DNA of 64,000 nucleotides from FEN-1191 sp964528845 (GTDB lineage: Bacteria; Pseudomonadota; Gammaproteobacteria; Steroidobacterales; Steroidobacteraceae), in assembly GCA_964528845.1 (NCBI GenBank), contig CAZGVE010000013.1, forward strand, positions 1 through 64,000. Reading direction: 5' to 3'. Each line of letters opens with the position of its first letter. The first letter of the stretch is position 1. The notes under the pieces were generated by a model that saw only the letters and a program-made list of their open reading frames with translations, was not told the origin of the DNA and ran no database searches. Positions 8,308 through 15,997 of this stretch are shown here, piece after piece. Both the position numbers and the translations under genes were made by a program.

Positions 8308-10121
8308 CCCCAACGTTGCAGGTAGGGCTGCAGTACCGGCAAGCCCGGCTCCAGGTACCGTCGGTAGGCCTGCCAGCGGCCTACCGCGCCCGAGTTCACC
8401 GGCTGCACCACCTGTGAGTAGCTCGGCGTACTGATGTAGCGCTTCTCGTGCGCGCGGTGTGCCGGCGAGAGCATCGCGGGATCCCAGGGCAACTCCAGGT
8501 ATGCAGCGATACGGCGCACCTGCGCCTCGAATTCGCCGACCAGGCTCTCGTAACGCACTTCAAGCACGCTGGGACGCAGCATCGCGACATGCTCGTACCA
8601 GAAATCAAAGGTCTTGCGATAACCTATGAACAGCGAGGGCATGTCGGCGCACAGCATCGAGAAATCCGGTGCCTGGAAGTGCTGCCGGTAGCAGCTGAGG
8701 ATCACGTCGCAGGGATGGCGGATCGCGAGCAGGATCCGCGCCTGCGGGAATACGCGGCGGATCACCGGAAGGCGCAGGATGTTCAGCGGATTCTTGTCGA
8801 CCAGGCGCTGACCGGGCTCGAGCGTCACCTTGCGTGCGACGCGCTGCCAGTAGTTCGTCCGGATGCGCGCGAGCTGTTCGCTATCGAGCCGGGCGAGCTC
8901 CTCCGGATACAGCACGCCGAGAGCCTGTATCTCCTCGAGCGCGTTCTGGATGAACGGCTGCTCGTCCATCGAGCGCAGCAGCGGGTGGCAGTCGAGCACC
9001 AATTCCAGCAGCGTCGTGCCGGAACGCGGAAAGGCAACGATGAACACAGGGCTGTGCGCGGCATCCGGCGCGCCGGCGTGGTCCCAGCGTGCCACGTCGC
9101 CCGGCTCGCAGTGGAACTGAGTGACCTCCATGGTCGGCGTGCCGCGCAACGCGGCCAGCGGCTTGCTGCGCCGGATGAAATCCGCATGCGAGCGGTGCGC
9201 CTGGATCAGCGTGGCGATGGCCTCATCGTGACGCCCAAGCGCGTGCAGCGATTCCGCGATCGGGTACAGGATGTAGTGCCGTTCATGCGGTTCGCGATAT
9301 TCGACCTCGGCCTGCCGGTACAGTTCGACGGCGAGTTCGTGCCGCCCGCGACGCTGCGCCAGCTTGGCACAGACACGCTGGAATTCCGCACCGAGCCGGA
9401 CCGCACTCGAGCTCGCCGCCAATCGATCCCGGACGCCTTCGGCTTGCTCGAGCCGGTTGGTGCGTTCGAGCACCTGCGTGAGGATCAGCAGCGTCGCCGG
9501 ATCCGCTTCGGCACCGCGCTCGGCATGCTCGATGGCGGCCTGTGCGCGCTCGTACTCGCCCATGTTCAACAGCATCTGCCCCACACCCGCGACAATTTCG
9601 GCGGGTGCGTCGGCTGATGGCGTCCATCCTTCCAATGCTGCGAGCGCAAGATCGTAGCGCACGCCCTTGTAGCAGCAGATCACGTAGCGATAGCGGGTCT
9701 CGACGTCGTCCGGCTGCAGCTGCAGCGCCTGCGCCAGCACTGCGCGCCCGGCCTCGAAATCCCCGCGCGCGATATGCGTCAGCCCAAGGTTGTAGTACAG
9801 GCCTGCGGAGCGCTCTCCGAGCTCGAGCGCGTGCGCGAAGGCCTTCAGCGCGTCGTCGTGGGCGCCGATGCCACGGTAGGTATTGCCGAGATTCACCCAG
9901 TGCGCGCGCTCGTGCGGCTGGATGCGGCACAGCTGTTCGACCAGCGGCAGCGCTTCGCCGTAGCGCGCCTGCGAGAGCTGCAGGAACGCAGTCAGCGACA
10001 GCGCTCCCGCATGCGCTGGGTTGCGCTCGAGTACCCGGCGGCACAGCAGTTCGGCGACCGCGGAGTCGCCTGCAGCCAGGCTCTCACGAGCCGTACGTAC
10101 CAGCTCCTCTTCGTCCGCCAT
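8295..10121 (-). CDS. TPR-sulfotransferase fusion protein
   Basis: 608 residues. Residues 1-310 are TPR units (for example AHWVNLGNTYRGIGAHDDAL and GLYYNLGLTHIARGDFEAGR). The C-terminal ~255 residues are a PAPS-dependent sulfotransferase: FIVAFPRSGTTLLELVL (363-370, 5'-phosphosulfate loop), LVDKNPLNILRLP, and LLAIRHPCDVILSCYRQHF (3'-phosphate-binding Arg and Ser). The closest known architecture is the bacterial TPR-containing sulfotransferase family, related to tyrosylprotein sulfotransferases; a protein or peptide substrate is therefore likely but unproven. It starts 23 bp after the TonB-dependent receptor stop and is probably in the same operon. Confidence 0.88.
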   Translation of the reverse strand: MADEEELVRTARESLAAGDSAVAELLCRRVLERNPAHAGALSLTAFLQLSQARYGEALPLVEQLCRIQPHERAHWVNLGNTYRGIGAHDDALKAFAHALELGERSAGLYYNLGLTHIARGDFEAGRAVLAQALQLQPDDVETRYRYVICCYKGVRYDLALAALEGWTPSADAPAEIVAGVGQMLLNMGEYERAQAAIEHAERGAEADPATLLILTQVLERTNRLEQAEGVRDRLAASSSAVRLGAEFQRVCAKLAQRRGRHELAVELYRQAEVEYREPHERHYILYPIAESLHALGRHDEAIATLIQAHRSHADFIRRSKPLAALRGTPTMEVTQFHCEPGDVARWDHAGAPDAAHSPVFIVAFPRSGTTLLELVLDCHPLLRSMDEQPFIQNALEEIQALGVLYPEELARLDSEQLARIRTNYWQRVARKVTLEPGQRLVDKNPLNILRLPVIRRVFPQARILLAIRHPCDVILSCYRQHFQAPDFSMLCADMPSLFIGYRKTFDFWYEHVAMLRPSVLEVRYESLVGEFEAQVRRIAAYLELPWDPAMLSPAHRAHEKRYISTPSYSQVVQPVNSGAVGRWQAYRRYLEPGLPVLQPYLQRWGYEA

Positions 10122-10144
10122 CGAGGCGGTGGCAGGGCCGGCTA

Positions 10145-12922
10145 TCAGAACTTCTGCGAAATCGATACGAAGAAGCGCCGGCCCAGCAGATCGTAGGTGC
10201 TGACGTCCGTATCGGCGTTGACCACGAGGCTCTGCGGTATGAACGGCGGCTGCCGGTTCGTGATGTTCTGCATGCCGAGCTGGAACTTCGTCTTGGTCGC
10301 CTTGACCGTATAGCCGACTGTCAGGTCCGCATAGCCGATGCGCGGAATCTCCAGGTCGGGCTGCGGCTGACCCAGCCGGCCGGCGCTTGGAATGTACGGA
10401 TTGTGCGCCAGTAACGCGTCGATATACCGCAGCTGCAGCAGCGCGTCCCAGGCACCGAGGTTCCAGCCAAACTGCCCCGTGGCACGCCAGCGCGCGTAAT
10501 TGCCGAACTGGGCGTCGAAGGTCCCGGCGATTTCGACCGGTGTTGCCCCGGCCACCGGGATGCTCTCGTACTTATGCAGATAGCTGGTGTCGAGATTGAC
10601 CCGGAACGTCCCGACCGGCGTCGATGCGCTGGACCACTTGAGGTCGATGTCGACGCCGTCGGTCTTCAGTTCGCCGAGATTCACGATCGGCTGGTCGAAC
10701 ACCTGGATCTGGCCCTGGTTGGCCCCCACCGCGAAGCGGTGGATCAGGCCGCAGAACTCCGACAGTCCGGTCAGCTCGCACTCTTTGCTGGTGTAGTTCG
10801 GATCGAGCTGCGTGATCAGGTTCTGGATGTCGTAGCGCCAGCCCTCCACCGANNNNNNNNNNNNNNNNNNNNNNNNNNNNNNNNNNNNNNNNNNNNNNNN
10901 NNNNNNNNNNNNNNNNNNNNNNNNNNNNNNNNNNNNNNNNNNNNNNNNNNNNTAGACCTGCGCGTAGGTGCTGCGGATCAGCAGATCGGAGATCGGCTTG
11001 TACTCGACCTTGAACTGCGGCTTGGTGTTGCCGCCAAACAGCGAGTAGTTGGAGTAGCGCACGCCGGCGTCGAAATTCAGCGAATAGACCCCGGGAAGAT
11101 CCTTCAGGATCGGCACCAGGACTTCACCGTACACGGCCTTGGAGTCGTAGAAGCCCGAGGTGTTGCCGGTGCAGGCCTCCTCCGAGATCAGGCAGTTGGT
11201 GTAGAGCGGCGGCTGGGCCTGAACGGTGTAGTCCGCCGTATAGCTGATCGACTGCTTGTCGAACTCGAAGCCGATCGCTCCCTGCAGATCGCCTGCTGGG
11301 AGCGACACGATCTTGCCATTGAAGTCGATCGTCGCGTTCTGAAAGACGTATTGGTCCTCGGCGTGGTAGCTGGTCCCCAGGGCCTTCAGCTGCGAGATCG
11401 TCTGCGGGGAATCCAGGTCGAAGAAGTTGATCGGCGTGCAGCCAGCGACCTCGCTGGCTGCGCTGGTGCCGCAATGCCAGCCGCTCCCATCCTGGAATGA
11501 AGGACCGACCGCATTTTGCAGGCCGGGAAAGTACACGTAGCCGTAGACCTGCTGCGCCTGGTCCAGACGGTTGTCGCTCAAGGAGAGTTCCCACTGCCAG
11601 TCGTTGATGGGCAGCTTGCCGCGCAGACCCCCGTGCACGATCCTGCTGTCGGTGCTGGAGGCCGCGATGCGATCGCCCAGCGTCACGAAGCGCGTACGGT
11701 AGTTGTTGTTGGTGGTCGTCACGCCGCCGAAATCGAGGCCGAAGGGATTGAATTCGTTCTGCGCCGAGATGATCACGTTGTCGGCCGTCGCGTCGAACGG
11801 CAGCGGCGCCTCCTCGAACCCGGAATGTGTGTGGTTCACAAGCACCTCGGCATAGGCCTCGAGGTCGTCGGTGATCTTGTAGGTCGCAGTCGAGAAGATC
11901 GCGCCGCGCTCCTGCGGAGTCATGATCAGGTTGTAGGGCTGATAATTGAAGGAATAGGTCAGACACTGGTAGTCCGCGGTGGTCCGCTGCGTACCGTCTG
12001 TCCCGGGAACACGCGTCACATAATTATGTGAGCAGCCCAATTGGGTCAGCAAAGGATCCCCCGCCGGCAGATACACCTTGCCGGTCGGCACGCGGCTCGA
12101 TCCCGCTGCTACCAGGTAGCGACTCGGTCCGCCGTTCTTGGTGCTGCCGCTGTAGAGGTACAGTGCGTTGCGGGAATACGGGCGGTCGGCGGCGTAAACT
12201 GCTTTCTGCTTGAAATAGCTGCCGCCGATGATGAAGTCGAGCTTGTCCGTGCTGCCGCCCCACAGTGCATTGACCGATTCGTGCGGGCCGTCCCCGTGCG
12301 TGGTCCGCCCGTAGTCGGCGTTGATCTCCAGGTCGTTGACGCCCTTCTTGGTGATGAAGTTCACGACGCCGGCGATCGCGTCCGATCCGTAGACCGCGCC
12401 GGCGCCTTCCTTCAGCACGTCGACGTGATCGATCAGGTTGACCGGTATCTCATTGACGTCAACGGCATCGCCTGAGTCATTGCCGCTGGTGCTGCCGACG
12501 AGGCCGATGCGCCGGCCATTCAGCAGGATCAGCGTGCGCTTGGCATTCAGTCCGCGCAGCTCGATGTTGGATTCACCGAAGCCGCCGCCATTGTTCAGGC
12601 CGGGATTGGTCGCGTTGCCGGAGATGTTGGGCAGCGATTGCAGCAGGTCGCCGGCGGTCTGGATGCCAGATTCCTGGATCGTGGTCTGATCGACGGTCGT
12701 GACCGGACTGGCAGTCGCTTCATCGACCGGGCGCCGGATGCGGCTGCCGGTGACGACGACCTCCTGAAGTTCGGGCGAGGCGCTGGTATCCGCGGTCGTT
12801 TGCGCCTGCGCGGGATCGCCGTGCCCGATACCGCTGACGGCGGCGCCGGAGGCCATCGCGAGGCGTACCGCATTGCGCAGCACGGACGGAAGCTCTGGAT
12901 TGCGTTCCGGTGAACTCTGCAT
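10145..12922 (-). CDS. TonB-dependent outer-membrane receptor, interrupted by an assembly gap
   Basis: A large TonB-dependent receptor. A signal region ends near AQA. A TonB-box-like LQEVVVTGSRIRR is followed by a plug domain with RTLILLNGRR, DVLKEGAGAVYGSDAIAGVVNF and the usual NIELRGLN strand. The beta-barrel ends in Phe (FFVSISQKF). The closest general type is the Caulobacter/Xanthomonas-style receptor for sugars, peptides or other large ligands; the ligand is not deducible. ATG at 12922 is preferred over 12937 because GGGGAG sits 7 nt upstream of it. A 100-N run (10853-10952) falls in the barrel just after LLIRSTYAQV. It is the first gene upstream of the TPR-sulfotransferase and may import, or be, the target of the island's enzymes. 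Confidence 0.9.
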   Translation of the reverse strand: MQSSPERNPELPSVLRNAVRLAMASGAAVSGIGHGDPAQAQTTADTSASPELQEVVVTGSRIRRPVDEATASPVTTVDQTTIQESGIQTAGDLLQSLPNISGNATNPGLNNGGGFGESNIELRGLNAKRTLILLNGRRIGLVGSTSGNDSGDAVDVNEIPVNLIDHVDVLKEGAGAVYGSDAIAGVVNFITKKGVNDLEINADYGRTTHGDGPHESVNALWGGSTDKLDFIIGGSYFKQKAVYAADRPYSRNALYLYSGSTKNGGPSRYLVAAGSSRVPTGKVYLPAGDPLLTQLGCSHNYVTRVPGTDGTQRTTADYQCLTYSFNYQPYNLIMTPQERGAIFSTATYKITDDLEAYAEVLVNHTHSGFEEAPLPFDATADNVIISAQNEFNPFGLDFGGVTTTNNNYRTRFVTLGDRIAASSTDSRIVHGGLRGKLPINDWQWELSLSDNRLDQAQQVYGYVYFPGLQNAVGPSFQDGSGWHCGTSAASEVAGCTPINFFDLDSPQTISQLKALGTSYHAEDQYVFQNATIDFNGKIVSLPAGDLQGAIGFEFDKQSISYTADYTVQAQPPLYTNCLISEEACTGNTSGFYDSKAVYGEVLVPILKDLPGVYSLNFDAGVRYSNYSLFGGNTKPQFKVEYKPISDLLIRSTYAQVXXXXXXXXXXXXXXXXXXXXXXXXXXXXXXXXXXSVEGWRYDIQNLITQLDPNYTSKECELTGLSEFCGLIHRFAVGANQGQIQVFDQPIVNLGELKTDGVDIDLKWSSASTPVGTFRVNLDTSYLHKYESIPVAGATPVEIAGTFDAQFGNYARWRATGQFGWNLGAWDALLQLRYIDALLAHNPYIPSAGRLGQPQPDLEIPRIGYADLTVGYTVKATKTKFQLGMQNITNRQPPFIPQSLVVNADTDVSTYDLLGRRFFVSISQKF
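10853..10952. other. assembly gap of 100 N inside the TonB-dependent receptor
   Basis: Exactly 100 unknown bases, the usual placeholder for a gap of unknown length. The reading frame is receptor-like on both sides. In related receptors the distance from the R-x-T-Y-A-x-V strand to the next recognisable strand (here SVEGWRYDIQN) is usually well above 34 residues, so real sequence is probably longer than shown. Gene length and frame across the gap are therefore not certain. Confidence 0.97.
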
Positions 12923-13423
12923 GGAGCGTCTCCCCATTTGACGATCCGCGTACGCGCTGCAATAGCGTTGAGAGACCTGCAGCGGCGCGAATGCACGCGT
13001 TGAGTAACTACAAGCAGTCGGCGCTCGCGGGCGAGAGGCTGTCCCCGGCTTGAGTCGCGATCGACACTGCTCCCCTGACTATGGTCCAAGCATCAAACAT
13101 TTCTGATCGCGGCACAATATGTTGCAATGGTGCAACGATTCCATCGTTGAACCAGATTGGTGCGCTGGCGGAGATTCGGGGATCAGCATTAATCCCTCAC
13201 GTGCTTCAATATCAGGGATCGCTCGATGGCACCGGCGAGGCGGGCGCGAGGCTGTATCGGATTCGCTACAAATGTGCCTGGCAGTGCAGCCACGCCAACG
13301 GCAGGCGGGGGTCTGCCCAAAGCGCGGCGCTCCGGCAAGATGCGACTGCGACACCGGGCACACGCGGAACAAACCTCGCTGCTAGAGTCTTGCCCCCGCC
13401 GGCCAGGAGCCGAGGTCCGACCA
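12923..13423. other. 500-bp intergenic region between the receptor and glgP
   Basis: No gene is supported here. The region must hold the receptor promoter (minus strand) and the glgP promoter (plus strand). Visible structures are the perfect inverted repeat GTTGCA-ATGG-TGCAAC at 13121-13136 and a spaced pair ATCCCT (13192-13197)/AGGGAT (13214-13219). A weak -10-like TAGAGT lies at 13383-13388, without a recognisable -35 box. Confidence 0.5.
13121..13136. repeat. 16-bp inverted repeat, possible operator
   Basis: GTTGCA-N4-TGCAAC is a perfect dyad in the long region between the receptor and glgP. Its form and size fit a binding site for a dimeric regulator such as a LacI/GntR-type protein, but no regulator gene is nearby and assignment to either flanking gene is a guess. 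Confidence 0.3.
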
Positions 13424-15997
13424 GTGCCGACATCCCGGAAGTTCATCGAAATCTATCCGCTGATTCCGGTCTCGCTCTCGAGACTGCCGGAGCTCGCCGG
13501 CAATCTGTTCTTCAGCTGGCACCGCCCGACGCGCTCCCTGTTCGAGGATCTGGATCCCGAACTCTGGAGCCAGACCAGCGGCAATCCGAAACTGCTGCTG
13601 CGGTGCGTGAACCAGGCGCAGCTCGAACGCGCGGCCGCCGATCCGGCCTACCAGGAACGCTACCGTCAGGTCACGGAAATTTTCGATGCGTACCTCGCGG
13701 CGCCGGCGTCGCAGGGCGATGAGCCGCTGATCGCGTATTTCTGCGCCGAGTACGGCTTCCACGAGAGCTTTCCGATCTATTCAGGGGGTCTGGGTATTCT
13801 GGCCGGGGATCACTGCAAGGCGGCCAGTGACGAGCGACTCAATTTCATCGCCGTTGGACTGCTGTACACGCGCGGCTACTTCATTCAGTCGGTCGACAGC
13901 GACGGCGTCCAGCACGCGAATTACAACGAGACCGATCCGCGCGACCTGCCCGTCGAACCGGCCCTTGACGCCGACGGACGCTGGGTCACCGTGTCGGTAC
14001 GCATAGCCTCCCGCGATGTCTACGCGCGTCTGTGGGTCGCGCGCGTAGGCCGGGTCGCGGTCTATCTGCTGGACACCAACTGTCCGGAGAACGTGCCCGA
14101 GGACCGTGAGATCACGCACCGCCTCTATGGCGGGGACGAGCCGGTCCGCATCCGCCAGGAGATGATCCTCGGGCTCGGCGGCGTGCGCGCATTGCGTGCG
14201 CTGGGGCTGCAGCCCGCGGTCTGGCACATGAACGAGGGCCACGCCGCCTTCCTGATCCTCGAGCGGGTGCGTGAAGGCCTTGCGGCAGGCCTCGCCTTCG
14301 AAGCCGCCCTCGAGGCGGCCGCCACCCAGTGCGTGTTCACGACCCACACCCCGGTTGCGGCTGGCCATGACGCTTTCGACGTCGGCCTGTTCGGATCCTG
14401 CTTCGCCGGCTACGCGGCCGAGTTGGGCGTGACGCCCGAGCGGCTGCTGGACCTCGGCCGCACGGCCGAAGCACCCCACCGGTTCAACATGACGCGTCTC
14501 GCGCTCAATGGCGCCCGGCGCATCAATGGGGTGAGCCGCATTCATGGTGCGGTTTCGGCGCGACTGTGCGCCGATTACTGGCCCGAAGTGACGCCCACGG
14601 AGAATCCCGTTGGCTACGTGACCAATGGCGTGCACGTGCCGACGTTCCTGGCGCAGGCCTGGGTGCGCTTCCTGGATACCCAGCTGGGTCCTGACTGGCG
14701 CGAGCGTCTGTCGGAGCGCGAGCGCTGGCGCGCGCTCGAGCAGGTGCCTGACGAGGCGTACTGGGACAACGCGCAGCGCGTGAAGGCGCGCATGCTCGAG
14801 GGCGTGCGTACGCGGCTGAACCGCGAATACGCGAGCAAGGGTCTGAACCCTGCGCAGCTGCGCCACATCACGCGATTGCTCGATCCGGAGCGCCCCGACG
14901 TCCTGACCCTGGGCTTCGCGCGCCGGTTTGCGACCTACAAGCGCGCGGCGCTGCTGCTGCGCGACCGGGCGCGGCTGTCGCGGCTGGTGCACGCGGCCGC
15001 GCGGCCGGTACTGTTCCTGTTCGCCGGCAAGGCCCACCCGGCCGATCATCCCGGCCAGCAGCTGGTGCGCGAGATCAAGCAGCTCATGCTGGCGCCGGAG
15101 TTCGCCGGTCACGTGGTGTTCCTCGAGGACTACGACCTGCGGCTCGCGCGCTGGCTCGTGACGGGCGTCGACGTCTGGCTCAACAACCCGGTCGCCCCGC
15201 TCGAGGCGAGCGGCACCTCCGGCATCAAGGCGGCGGTGAACGGGCGGCTCAATCTCAGCATCCTGGATGGCTGGTGGGCGGAAGGTTTCGAGCGCGACAA
15301 CGGCTGGGGCATCGCCGGCGCGGACGTGCAGGACGAAGGCCGGCGCGACCTGCTCGATGCCGCGGCGATCTATGACGCGCTGGAGGAGGAAGTCGTGCCG
15401 CTCTATTACGCGCGCAACGGCACAGGGTATTCGCGGGAATGGGTGCGCCGCTGCAAGCGCGCAATGATGACGGTGATTCCGGATTTCAACATGGGCCGCG
15501 TGGTCCGCGACTACGCGAGCGGCCTGTATTATCCGGCCGCTCGGCATTACGAGCGGCTGATGCGCGACGGACCGGCAGCCGTCGAAGCCTTCGCCGCCTG
15601 GAAGCGACGCGTGCGCGCTGCCTGGAACGAAGTCAGCCTGCGCGCCCGCTCTGACGCGCCGCGTGAGCTGCAACGCGCAGGGCTGCTCAGGCTATCGGTG
15701 GCAGCAGGGCTCGGCACGCTCGACAGTGCCGACGTGCTGGTGGAGTTCGTCGGCCAGCGCGTGCTGCCGCGCTCGCGCAGCGCGCCGCCGGCGCTGTCCT
15801 CATTCCGCGGCCAGGGAGATGATGCGTGGCGCGCGCTGTTGCGGCCCACCGGGGAGCGCGAGCCGGACGGCGCGCTGGTCTATGCGCTCGAGGCGGTGCC
15901 GCCCGACAGCGGCCAGTTCGCCTACGAGATCCGTATCTACCCGTGGCACGAGCTGCTCGCGCATCCGCTCGAGATGGGGCTGTTGCGGCGGCTCTAG
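13424..15997 (+). CDS. glgP: alpha-glucan (glycogen/maltodextrin) phosphorylase, GT35
   Basis: About 857 residues, the usual length of the TIGR02094 alpha-glucan phosphorylase group. The N-terminal part (VSLSRLPELAGNLFFSWHRPTRSLF) matches the extra domain (DUF3417) of this subfamily. Further motifs are CAEYGFHESFPIYSGGLG, VWHMNEGHAAFL and FTTHTPVAAGHDAF. The PLP site EASGTSGIKAAVNG places the Schiff-base lysine near residue 602. It releases glucose-1-phosphate from alpha-1,4-glucan chains with phosphate. A GTG start at 13424 is chosen because GAGG lies 8 nt upstream and the conserved N-terminus begins there; a longer open frame reaches 13226 but looks non-coding. It ends with a 4-bp convergent overlap with glgB. 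Confidence 0.93.
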   Translation: MPTSRKFIEIYPLIPVSLSRLPELAGNLFFSWHRPTRSLFEDLDPELWSQTSGNPKLLLRCVNQAQLERAAADPAYQERYRQVTEIFDAYLAAPASQGDEPLIAYFCAEYGFHESFPIYSGGLGILAGDHCKAASDERLNFIAVGLLYTRGYFIQSVDSDGVQHANYNETDPRDLPVEPALDADGRWVTVSVRIASRDVYARLWVARVGRVAVYLLDTNCPENVPEDREITHRLYGGDEPVRIRQEMILGLGGVRALRALGLQPAVWHMNEGHAAFLILERVREGLAAGLAFEAALEAAATQCVFTTHTPVAAGHDAFDVGLFGSCFAGYAAELGVTPERLLDLGRTAEAPHRFNMTRLALNGARRINGVSRIHGAVSARLCADYWPEVTPTENPVGYVTNGVHVPTFLAQAWVRFLDTQLGPDWRERLSERERWRALEQVPDEAYWDNAQRVKARMLEGVRTRLNREYASKGLNPAQLRHITRLLDPERPDVLTLGFARRFATYKRAALLLRDRARLSRLVHAAARPVLFLFAGKAHPADHPGQQLVREIKQLMLAPEFAGHVVFLEDYDLRLARWLVTGVDVWLNNPVAPLEASGTSGIKAAVNGRLNLSILDGWWAEGFERDNGWGIAGADVQDEGRRDLLDAAAIYDALEEEVVPLYYARNGTGYSREWVRRCKRAMMTVIPDFNMGRVVRDYASGLYYPAARHYERLMRDGPAAVEAFAAWKRRVRAAWNEVSLRARSDAPRELQRAGLLRLSVAAGLGTLDSADVLVEFVGQRVLPRSRSAPPALSSFRGQGDDAWRALLRPTGEREPDGALVYALEAVPPDSGQFAYEIRIYPWHELLAHPLEMGLLRRL

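Noticed and set aside
13781..15673. 630-codon minus-strand open frame
   Set aside because: Antisense shadow of glgP, with GC-driven composition (R/A/H/Q-rich) and no motif.
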